Assembly: GCA_030407315.1 (NCBI GenBank)
Contig: JALQPE010000237.1
Location: forward strand, 62,001-126,000
Direction: 5' to 3'
DNA length: 64,000 nt
DNA from: Asparagopsis taxiformis
Taxonomy: Eukaryota; Rhodophyta; Florideophyceae; Bonnemaisoniales; Bonnemaisoniaceae
How positions within the stretch are numbered: the stretch's first letter is position 1; the number at the start of each line of letters is the position of its first letter. Made by a program: the position numbers and the translations under genes. The notes beneath the pieces are model-generated. The model was given only the letters and a program-made list of their open reading frames with translations, searched no databases and was not told the DNA's origin. Shown here one piece after another: positions 56,181 to 64,000 of this stretch.

Positions 56181-58583
56181 ATGAATTACGCTGTGTCGAA
56201 TTCCAGCGCGTCGCCCAGGCAACCGTTGCCAACGTCAGCGGACGCCGAAGCCGACGTGGCCTTGTCAGCAGAAGCGATCTTCGCGACTGATCGATCTATC
56301 CCGCCGGATATCGAGGCGATCGGCCAGCTACCACGTACGGTAAGCCCGTTTGAATCCGTGAGCATGGACCCCGCAACGCGCGGTCAGCTCAACGAAGGGA
56401 ACGTGACTCCCACGGTACTACGCGTAGTGTACGAAGACCTTCGAGGTCACATCGAAAGGGCGAGCGACGCGGCCGTCGACGAAGCCGTAAGGCAGAGACT
56501 CGGAGTCTCGGAGCGCGAAGCTCGTGCGTTACGTGAACGCTCAGCGACCCTCGAACGGGAAAACGAAGATTTACGAAACCGCCTCTCCGCCGTGGAGGGA
56601 AGACTCGACTCGTTTGTCGTAGTATTCAACGAAATCGTCGCCGGACGTTCCGCTCCGCCGAGCGGAAGCGATCCGAATTACGAAGGCTCGCGCGCCTATA
56701 ACTCGCAATCCTCCCCGGCCGTTCCGGGAGGATACCCACCAACACCCGGTCCGACGACCCCGACAACGTACGGAAGGGGGGCGACAGTGCAACGAGCCAT
56801 CGCCAACCCCGACGAGACGCCACGAAGGCAATTACGTTTTAACGATACGCCAGACCACGCGCGGTCGGCGGACGCAGCACGAGCTGCGCAATTCGATACG
56901 AGAGCTCCCCCGCCACGTGAAACGTACATTCCGTGGCTGGGTACGTTCGGCACGACGGACACGCGAGTCCACGAAAACGAACGTGCCGACGCGGTACGCT
57001 TACCAGGGAACGCCCCCGGACCCGTTTGCCACGCGTTGGCAGAGCACACGACAATGCTCGACGCATTTGCGAACGTGGTATCGTACCGCATGTACCGACT
57101 TAACGATGTACGTGAACATCTCTACGTGAACGAGAGTCAAAGCGTACATAAGCTCAAACGTGAGCTGGAGGGACTTTTCCCTACGTTGAAGCCGTTCTCC
57201 GGCCGGAATCCGATTACGTTACTCGGATTCCTCGCCCAAATACGTGATGGGTTCAGCACACTCGGAGTGTGCGAGGGAGTGGCAGTACGTGCGCTGCACT
57301 TCTTCCTCGAAGGGGACGCCCGACGGTTCTACGATTCCCAGTGTACGACTGGTGTGATCACGACTGATCCGACGAAGAGGTTCTCGTGGCCTCACGTGAT
57401 CAACGCGTTGATCAAACGATACCTGCAAGACGACGTGCTGCAGGAGGCCTACGAAAAGGTCACGATGATCACGCAGAGTCCTAACGAGGACGAGAATCAG
57501 TACGCTGATAGACTCGACACCGCCACGCGGGCGTGTAACTACGTGTTTACGGATCGACTCCTCGTTCACCACTACGTACGTGGTTTGCTGCCCTCGACGC
57601 GGGCAGCCGTGACGGAACGACTCCGGTCACTCCCCGAACGAGAGAGGAACGACCTCACCGTTGTGAGACGATTGGCGACGGCCGAAGGAACGACCTTCCG
57701 TGCACGTACGGCAGCTGTCGCGTCAGCCGCGAAACCGAAAGTGCGGTTTCCGGTGAAGCCTACGTTGGCTATTTCCGACCACGAGTCGAAGAAGTTCGCG
57801 GACTACGATGAGTCCGCGTACTTACGTAATGAACGGGCTAGCGAGCCCAGTTACCACGATGGTAACCCGAACGTCCCCGCGAGGGACGATGACGACGTAT
57901 CACTCGCTGCGGCTCACGTTGCCGAGAATCTAGAGGCGATACTCTTTACGAACGGGCAGCCGCCCAACGATACGAAAACGGCAAACGAAAAGCCGGACGA
58001 GCTCGAAGCTCGATTGAACCGTCCATGCGAGGACGTGCCGAAGCTCACGAGCGAGCAAACGCAATTGGCGTACTCCGTAATCCCGAATGATTACTGGACG
58101 CTATCGTGTTGGTCATGCCGCGAAGATGGCCACTCGACGTTTACGTGTCCGCGTCTGACGCCAGATCAACGGATCTTTTTCGCGTACAAGTACTACCTCT
58201 TCCACGTGAAGAGCAACCCACGTCAGGCTGAGTACTTCCGCCAACGAATGGCTAAACGTAACCAGGAACGACCTGGCGAGCGAGGGAACGTGACCCCGCG
58301 GAGGTACGGCACGCCGCCTACGATACTCCGAAACCCCAATCGTGACGGGGGAAGGCCCTTCGACAGGCGCCGCGGCGATTTTCGTAATGACCGACGTGAC
58401 CCCCGCCCGTGGGCGAACGAACGGAATGGCCAGCGTAATGGCCGCAGCGGAGTCTACGTGACGACCTCCGCTGACGAAACACCACTCGAGGTGGAAACGA
58501 GTCACGATGACGAACGAGCTTCGTGGGCTCACGACGACGACGTGTCGAACGGCCCCGCGCCGGAAAACGACCAGGCGATGTAG
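56181..58583 (+). CDS. gag: Ty3/gypsy Gag polyprotein
   Basis: About 800 residues from the ATG at 56181. The N-terminal 280 residues are disordered with one coiled coil (about 105-155). The capsid region lies at about 310-510, with LKPFSGRNPITLLGFLAQIR, FFLEGDARRFYDS and QYADRLDTATRACNYV. A single zinc knuckle, CWSCREDGHSTFTC (CX2CX4HX4C), lies at about 643-656, followed by an Arg/Asn-rich basic tail that would bind RNA. Gag forms the virus-like particle around element RNA. The 800-residue length is large for Gag because of the disordered ends. The frame overlaps Pol by 61 bases. Confidence 0.85.
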   Translation: MNYAVSNSSASPRQPLPTSADAEADVALSAEAIFATDRSIPPDIEAIGQLPRTVSPFESVSMDPATRGQLNEGNVTPTVLRVVYEDLRGHIERASDAAVDEAVRQRLGVSEREARALRERSATLERENEDLRNRLSAVEGRLDSFVVVFNEIVAGRSAPPSGSDPNYEGSRAYNSQSSPAVPGGYPPTPGPTTPTTYGRGATVQRAIANPDETPRRQLRFNDTPDHARSADAARAAQFDTRAPPPRETYIPWLGTFGTTDTRVHENERADAVRLPGNAPGPVCHALAEHTTMLDAFANVVSYRMYRLNDVREHLYVNESQSVHKLKRELEGLFPTLKPFSGRNPITLLGFLAQIRDGFSTLGVCEGVAVRALHFFLEGDARRFYDSQCTTGVITTDPTKRFSWPHVINALIKRYLQDDVLQEAYEKVTMITQSPNEDENQYADRLDTATRACNYVFTDRLLVHHYVRGLLPSTRAAVTERLRSLPERERNDLTVVRRLATAEGTTFRARTAAVASAAKPKVRFPVKPTLAISDHESKKFADYDESAYLRNERASEPSYHDGNPNVPARDDDDVSLAAAHVAENLEAILFTNGQPPNDTKTANEKPDELEARLNRPCEDVPKLTSEQTQLAYSVIPNDYWTLSCWSCREDGHSTFTCPRLTPDQRIFFAYKYYLFHVKSNPRQAEYFRQRMAKRNQERPGERGNVTPRRYGTPPTILRNPNRDGGRPFDRRRGDFRNDRRDPRPWANERNGQRNGRSGVYVTTSADETPLEVETSHDDERASWAHDDDVSNGPAPENDQAM

Positions 58584-61500
58584 GTCACGAGCCACCCACA
58601 TCGCCTGAACCCTTACGTAAAAGGGGGACGACCGACGTCGATGATTGGTCCTCCGCAGGCTCGCTGATGAACGAGAGTTACGTAAAGCTCACGGCCGCGA
58701 AGGCCAACTCGAGTCACACGACACCCGACGTGGGGGAAGAAACGAAGTCCGACGGGACAAACGAACCTCGCACGAAGAGGAAGCCTCGCAGACGAGCGAG
58801 ACGCGCTACCCGGAAGCACGACGCTTCCGAGCGCGAGAAAACCAAGCACGCGGCTTATACGAAGCGTGTCGACGCAAAAGAAGCCGTACGGGCTCACACG
58901 ATGAAGCGACGAACCGCTAGCGAAGACGTAGACCGCGCGCCGGTCAGGACCGAACCGTTGGTCCTCGCCGGGCATACGTGCCTACTTGCGTCGAAGCATT
59001 ATATCGTGTCCGGAACGATCGGACTAGACCTCAACGTGATGAGGGCGATTACCATCGCGATGGATACATGCAGCGGCTACAACTTGATACGAACAAGTTT
59101 ACTACCCTACGACTGGGTCGACCGCTGTCTACGTGACGAAGAGCTGCCGAAGCTCGGAGACGCCAACGGGCGACGTTTGCCTATCGAAGGCGCCATCCTG
59201 CTTCGTGTCAGGTTAGGGAACTCGCTGTTCCGCGTAAAATTCTTCGTAGCCAACACGCTGGCTGTTCCCGTTATAATGGGCACGTCGTTCATGTCGAAGC
59301 ATGTCGATGCTATACGCTGTCGAGCGCAGACAATCGACCTCCATCGGGGGGATACGATACCCATTATCGCGGAGGGTGATACGACGGCTCCGTACGAGGA
59401 GGGGGAAGAGACGAACCCAAACGTGGAGCCCCCGAAACGCCGCGAGCGTAACGCGGCCTCGAATAGGCCGAGCCGAACGTTCTCGGTTCGCCTGACGAAG
59501 TACACGCGTGTACCGGCGATGTCGCAACGGACCGTCAACGTGACGACGGATGCGACCGGACTCGTGTTCCTCGAACCGAAAGCGTCGGTGCAATTCCGGC
59601 ATGGGCTGCGCATAGCCAACGGAGTGGTCGACGTAGGACCGAGAGAGACGTTCTCTATCATCGTGTCGAACTTCACGAAGAAGGACCGCGAATTGCCGAA
59701 AGGCGCAACGATTGCGTACGCGGTACGCTCCCCGTTGGGAATCGTCCCACTCAAGCGTGAGGGCGGCGAAGCCCTCGCGAAGGTTTTGAACCTACCGCTA
59801 GTCGACGCGACGACGCGGACAAATACGAACGGGTTGGGCGACGAAACGCCAGACCCGTTGGTCAACGAAAAGGGGAACGACCCCGCCACGGATTGGCAGT
59901 CGACAATCGATTTGTCGCACCTCGACGACGAGGATTTACGAAAGCGCATCAACGAGATGCTAGCCACACATTCGTCAATGTGGACGAGCGGACGCCTCGG
60001 CGAAATCAATGCTACGGAGCATCGAATCGAACTCGAACCGGGCACGCGGCCCATACGTTCAATGCCCTATCGTCAGGGTCCGGCTCTACGTACGATAGCC
60101 GAGGAGCAGATCACGAAGATGCTCAACGAAGGGGTTATCGAACCCGCGTCCAGCGAATGGGCGTCACCAATCGTGTTGGTGCCGAAGAAGGACGGATCCT
60201 TATGCTTCTGTGTCGACTACAGACGTTTGAACGCGAAGACGATCGCTGATTCGTACCCGCTTCCTCGTATGGAAGACTGCCTCGATTCGCTTGGCGACGC
60301 CGCCATCTTCACGACACTCGACTGTAACGCCGGTTACTGGCAAGTGCCCGTCTCCGCCGAGGACCGTGATAAGACAACGTTTACGTCTTTCATGGGAACG
60401 TATCGCTACGTGCGAATGCCATTTGGGCTACGAAATGCCCCCGCTACGTTTCAGCGGACGTTGGACATCATCCTCTCCGGAGTACGTTGGCAATCGTGCC
60501 TGGTCTACTTAGACGACGTAATCGTCTTTTCGAAAGACCTCGAGTCTCACCTGGGTCACGTTGACCAGGTGCTTTCCCTGCTACGCGCAGCAGGAGTAAC
60601 GTTAAAGCTCACGAAGTGCTCGTTCTTTCAACCACGAGTTGACTACCTGGGGCACGTGATTACCCCAGGGAAGCTGCACGTCGCAGCTCGGAACAAGGAA
60701 GCCTTTCGTACGGCTACGTTCCCACGCGACAAGACGCAATGTCGATCGTTTTTGGGCGCGGCCAACGTTTACCGCCGTTTCGTAAAGGCGTATGCCGAGA
60801 TCGCTCGGCCACTCAACACGATGTTGAAGAAGGACGCTTCCCCCGATTGGACGAACCCAACGGACGCGCAAACGAATGCGTTCGAAACGTTGAAGGCAAT
60901 ACTGGTGTCGCCACCAGTATTGCACCTTCCGAAGGCGGGACGTCCGTTCATGATCGATACCGACGCGTCGGCGTATCAGCTGGGAGCTACGTTGCTCCAG
61001 CAGCAGAACGAAGACAAGCCCAACGAATGGGTGCCGATTGGGTACTGGTCGAAGACCCTTAACGAAACCGAACGCGGTTACTCAGCGACCGAGCGCGAGT
61101 GTTACTCCGTCGTCTGGGCGATAACGTCGCTCCGACCCTACGTAGAGGGTCAGCGATTTACCGTACGTACGGATCACGAAGCCTTATGTTGGCTGATGAC
61201 GTTGACGGACGCGTCCGGACGACTACTACGATGGAGGCTACGCGTTGCCGAATTCGATTTCGAAGTTACGTACAGGCCTGGGCGCGTGCACCAGGTACCT
61301 GACGCCTTATCACGTGTGATATCTACGTACGACGACGGTCGACCCGTCGACGATGACGTACCATCGTACGGGGACGCGGTCCTCGTGACGACTCGCAGTC
61401 GTCGACAACCCACACGAAATGGGCAAGGACGCACGACGTCCGCACGTAAAAAGGCGACGAATGCCGGGGGTCACGACGACCCGTCGAACGAGACTCGTGA

Positions 61501-61966
61501 TGAACGAACATCAGCCACGACGGCTGGCCACGATGAACTCGAGTTCAACCGCGACGCGACGCTCGATGACGTTCTCGACGAGGAACCGGATTTCCTCGAC
61601 GAACAGCCCGCTGCCGAAGACGATTCGGCACGCGTGCCACCAGCTGACGTTCAGCTTCCCATTACGAGGGACGAGCTTATCGAAGCTCAACGCGAGGACG
61701 CGTTCTGTCAAACGATACTGACACGACAGTCCGAGACGCAGGACGCTGCATTCTTCGAAGGCCACGATGGCCTACTCCGACGCCGGAACCCTCACGATGA
61801 GGAACGTACGCAAATCGTTGTGCCGGCTTCGTTACGGCCGCGGCTGCTGGAGTTAACGCACCACCACGTCCTCGCTGGACATCCCGGGCAAACGCGTATG
61901 TACTATACCCTACGGAGGACGTACTACTGGCCCGCGATGGCCGCCGACATCCACGCAACGGTGTAG
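58523..61966 (+). CDS. pol: Ty3/gypsy Pol polyprotein, lacking the integrase core
   Basis: A 1147-codon frame in -1 relative to Gag, with no ATG near its start (first codon GTG; first ATG at 58667), so it is probably made by frameshifting from Gag. Domains: aspartic protease with DTCSG at about 181-185 instead of the usual DT/SGA; reverse transcriptase at about 515-720 with a catalytic Asp in FTTLDCNAGYWQV and YLDDVIVFS at about 660; RNase H at about 808-930 with DTDASAYQLGA and TDHEALCWL; the integrase zinc-binding H2C2 start HHHVLAGHPGQTRMYYTLRR at about 1112. The stop falls before the two cysteines of that motif, where foreign sequence begins. Confidence 0.9.
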   Translation: MGSRRRRVERPRAGKRPGDVGHEPPTSPEPLRKRGTTDVDDWSSAGSLMNESYVKLTAAKANSSHTTPDVGEETKSDGTNEPRTKRKPRRRARRATRKHDASEREKTKHAAYTKRVDAKEAVRAHTMKRRTASEDVDRAPVRTEPLVLAGHTCLLASKHYIVSGTIGLDLNVMRAITIAMDTCSGYNLIRTSLLPYDWVDRCLRDEELPKLGDANGRRLPIEGAILLRVRLGNSLFRVKFFVANTLAVPVIMGTSFMSKHVDAIRCRAQTIDLHRGDTIPIIAEGDTTAPYEEGEETNPNVEPPKRRERNAASNRPSRTFSVRLTKYTRVPAMSQRTVNVTTDATGLVFLEPKASVQFRHGLRIANGVVDVGPRETFSIIVSNFTKKDRELPKGATIAYAVRSPLGIVPLKREGGEALAKVLNLPLVDATTRTNTNGLGDETPDPLVNEKGNDPATDWQSTIDLSHLDDEDLRKRINEMLATHSSMWTSGRLGEINATEHRIELEPGTRPIRSMPYRQGPALRTIAEEQITKMLNEGVIEPASSEWASPIVLVPKKDGSLCFCVDYRRLNAKTIADSYPLPRMEDCLDSLGDAAIFTTLDCNAGYWQVPVSAEDRDKTTFTSFMGTYRYVRMPFGLRNAPATFQRTLDIILSGVRWQSCLVYLDDVIVFSKDLESHLGHVDQVLSLLRAAGVTLKLTKCSFFQPRVDYLGHVITPGKLHVAARNKEAFRTATFPRDKTQCRSFLGAANVYRRFVKAYAEIARPLNTMLKKDASPDWTNPTDAQTNAFETLKAILVSPPVLHLPKAGRPFMIDTDASAYQLGATLLQQQNEDKPNEWVPIGYWSKTLNETERGYSATERECYSVVWAITSLRPYVEGQRFTVRTDHEALCWLMTLTDASGRLLRWRLRVAEFDFEVTYRPGRVHQVPDALSRVISTYDDGRPVDDDVPSYGDAVLVTTRSRRQPTRNGQGRTTSARKKATNAGGHDDPSNETRDERTSATTAGHDELEFNRDATLDDVLDEEPDFLDEQPAAEDDSARVPPADVQLPITRDELIEAQREDAFCQTILTRQSETQDAAFFEGHDGLLRRRNPHDEERTQIVVPASLRPRLLELTHHHVLAGHPGQTRMYYTLRRTYYWPAMAADIHATV

Positions 61967-62702
61967 CAGGTAGAAAATCCGCTAGAGCGGCAAACCACCC
62001 GACAGGTGTCCCGAGCCTCGGTAGAGGAAGTGGTAGAGCAGATGAACCTTATAGGTACCCAGCGGTTAGTCTCGTGAGAGAGAAGGTGTCGTTACCCGGA
62101 GGGGGTTGTGTGACAAAGGGGTGCTCACGCGAGAGGCGTATTAATGGAGCAAGATGACGTAATCCGTCGAGCTGTTGGCTAACCCTAAGGTTTTCCCGGA
62201 GAGGGGTTGAACAATAGGTATGCGAACACTGTTCCAGGGGTCGTAATCCACTTGAGTTTACGTTACTCTAGAAAGCCGTGCCTACTGGCTATTCCAGTGG
62301 CCGTTTTATACTAAGTCTACTGTAAGCTAGGGTTAGTGGTTAGGAATAAATATCAGTTATTGACCAACCAGAGCCCAGTTACCGGCACTCGCCTACCCGC
62401 GAGGTTATTGCCAGTTAGGCTTACATTATAATGTACAGCTGGTTAGCTTAAGTTAAAATTTGCCCCTTGTGGGGTCTTGGCCGGGGCCGATAGGCCCGGA
62501 TAGGGTGTCTACAGCCTTGCGCTTGTCCCAATTACAGGAAACTCGCCCAGTCGGCTGGTGCCTTGTGATTGGCACACCCTTAAGTGGGCACCCAATAGGG
62601 AAGCGACACGACTCTGGTTGAGAGGACCGCCAGGCGGTATGAACATGGCCCCCTCCTGAGAGATTTGTCGTCCCGACAAAATTTGATCAAATAAAAATTA
62701 CA
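61963..62702 (+). repeat. Possible 5' LTR of a second element
   Basis: It begins TGTAGC directly at the breakpoint in the gypsy integrase and could end ATTACA, giving TGTA/TACA ends; TTTTGGCTGTGG follows within a few bases, which could be a primer-binding site starting TGG. A 7-bp hairpin (62664-62680) lies near its end. No second LTR copy is in the window. Confidence 0.35.
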
Positions 62703-63133
62703 ATTTTGGCTGTGGCCGTGCATTGTGCAATTCAAAATTTTCCCGCGCGCGGCGCGTGCACACTAAATGTGTTGTCCATCCGTCTCTTCCAGGATTCCAC
62801 CGATCGTTTCCCATCGGAATCAACACTGTTGTAGGTTTCTTATCGATCCCACGCGAAAGAGCGTACTCACCCCTTCGGTGTCCACCGTGCACGAAATTCG
62901 TGTCCCTTCCGTCATCCCTCAAAGGGTTTTTGCATCCATCTGCACGATAATTTACCGCGCGATCGCGTGAGCGGTGCCAACTCGAGGCTTCGAATTCGTC
63001 ATCCCGGCAATCGCCTTGCGATTCCCATCCAGGGTCGTGCATCCCAGCCCGTTGGAGATTTAAGCCAATAAGCTGTTCACTCATCCCGCTAAGGGTTTCC
63101 GCAGCATCTTCTGTGGCCTCTACTAGCTTTAAG

Positions 63134-64000
63134 ATGACCCCTCGTGCTCCGATTCAATTCGAGTCCTCAGAGGAGGAAGGGGAAAACATGGGCTCGCCCA
63201 ACCGTCCAACCACGCGTTCAAGCGTTCGCCGCCGACCACTCGCCACCAGCATCATCTTCCCGCACTGGGGTCACGCCAACACCGGCTAAGTCCTCTTCGA
63301 CTCCTGCGACTAGTGCGCCGATCGCCTCCGCGGATCCACCGCAGACGCGAACTCGTTCGACTGCCGCCAAGGCTTCAGCTGAAGCAGCATCGCCTTCTGG
63401 CAAAGTCGTCGGACTCCTTCGCGCTCCGATAAGTCGGTTCCTCCGCTAGGGCAAGTGCACAAGGTGGCAACATCGGTCCGGCCGAATCCCCTGCTCCCCG
63501 CAGCCGTCCACACCCGTGGCTACCGCCAAGCCGTCATCGGCCAATCCGCATCGCGGAAGGCGGCGAACCTGGTAAGGCCACCGGGCCGTCTCCAAAAGGA
63601 GCAGAGTCGGCCGCTGCCGAAGAGGTCATCGAAGTCCTTGCTGAAGGGGGCGCTATGCCTAAGCCATCGAGGCAGTCGGATGTTAGGCCTTCGCCAGAGT
63701 CCCGGCCATCTGTGGCTCGTCCTTCCGCTCCTGCGGCTCGTACCTCTTCTGGTCGTGACGCTTCTGCGAATCCTTACGAGGACTATGGTCGCCGTAATCA
63801 GCAGATTTTGGCGGACGCTCGTAAGCGGAGGGAAGAAGAGTTGCGTCGCGAAGCCGCTCGTGCGGAAGCCGAAAAGGCAGAAGCCGAAAGAGCTAATGCT
63901 CAGCTTACCGAGTCGGCTACAGATCCGTACGCCGCTTCTGGCGGAGTTACCCGGAGTGGGACCGGTTCTATTCCCGTTAATGCATCTGCAGGCGTGAGGC
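63134..64000 (+). pseudogene. Gag-like region, frameshifted, continuing past the window
   Basis: The region starts MTPRAPIQFESSEEEGENMG at 63134. Coding character then moves to the +1 frame (63220-63440, Ser/Pro/Thr-rich) and again to a third frame that stays open from about 63545 to the window end. The third part contains ANPYEDYGRRNQQILADARK followed by an Arg/Glu/Ala-rich coiled coil. Disordered, charged N-termini of this kind are common in Gag. No capsid or zinc knuckle is reached. The frame changes mean decay or base errors; the type of element cannot be decided. Confidence 0.45.

Larger units (their letters stand above)
55259..61962 (+). mobile_element. Ty3/gypsy-type LTR retrotransposon, 3'-truncated
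   Basis: Gag with a zinc knuckle is followed in the -1 frame by Pol in the order protease, reverse transcriptase, RNase H, integrase zinc-binding domain, the order of Ty3/gypsy elements. The coding frames are intact up to the integrase HHCC region, where the element stops. The integrase catalytic core, chromodomain region and 3' LTR are absent, so this copy cannot move by itself. Base use (frequent ACG, CGT and GTA) differs from host genes. Confidence 0.85.
61963..64000 (+). mobile_element. Second retroelement, nested in or abutting the gypsy copy, incomplete
   Basis: Non-coding LTR-like and leader sequence (61963-63133) is followed by a Gag-like coding region that runs off the window. Codon use (many GCT, CGT and CCT) differs from the gypsy element, so it is a different family. 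It starts exactly where the gypsy integrase frame breaks, which suggests insertion into the older element. Confidence 0.5.

Noticed and set aside
61967..63133. 3' LTR of the gypsy element
   Set aside because: By eye it shares no sequence with the region before the gypsy Gag, so it belongs to another element.
1..64000. CRISPR arrays, rRNA genes, riboswitches, operons
   Set aside because: No regularly spaced direct repeats or rRNA sequences were seen, and the gene content is eukaryotic nuclear.

Overview
The window is nuclear DNA of a compact, intron-poor eukaryote. All housekeeping genes are eukaryotic: SMC5, COG7, Aurora kinase, a SWI/SNF ATPase, RLP24, TFIIH p8, a TFIIIC subunit, TMEM120 and the U5 snRNP 52K protein. 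Most are single uninterrupted reading frames with short spacers. Two genes have one small GT-AG intron each, one of them with a perfect TACTAAC branch site. Both tRNA genes carry an anticodon-loop intron plus a second 12-nt insertion inside the T-loop. Ectopic tRNA introns of this kind are established for the red alga Cyanidioschyzon merolae, so a unicellular red alga is my best guess, by inference only. The Ty3/gypsy element and the long gene-poor stretch fit a Porphyridium-like genome better than a minimal cyanidiophyte one.

Layout. 0-30 kb is a dense housekeeping block: CD2BP2/LIN1 (-), SMC5 (-), a DUF1838-cytochrome b5-like fusion (+), a UBX protein (+), a BACK-domain protein (+), TMEM120 (-), tRNA-Thr (+), mitochondrial bL35 (+), RLP24 (-), COG7 (+), a DHRS1-type dehydrogenase (-), Aurora kinase (+), a GTF3C6-like TFIIIC subunit (-), GTF2H5/TFB5 (+), tRNA-Met (+), a CHY/RING zinc-finger protein in broken frames (-), a SWI/SNF ATPase (-) and a sulfotransferase (+).

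30-54 kb is an AT-richer, gene-poor accessory block. It holds two paralogous membrane proteins of unknown function and a decayed third copy, a TIR-domain protein, three small secreted proteins, a decayed Sel1-repeat gene and other coding relics. It looks like a fast-evolving region where lineage-specific surface, secreted and signalling genes are born and lost.

54-64 kb is transposon-rich: a possible Gag-like gene, then a Ty3/gypsy element with long Gag and Pol frames in a -1 arrangement. Its integrase is cut off where a second LTR-type element begins. That second element runs off the window with a frameshifted Gag-like region.

Functional themes: gene expression and ribosome assembly (U5-52K, TFIIH p8, TFIIIC, RLP24, bL35m, two tRNAs), chromosome maintenance and mitosis (SMC5, Aurora, SWI/SNF), and membrane traffic or quality control (COG7, UBX protein, CHY/RING ligase). 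Neighbours share divergent promoters or face each other with very short gaps; I see no operon-like organisation.
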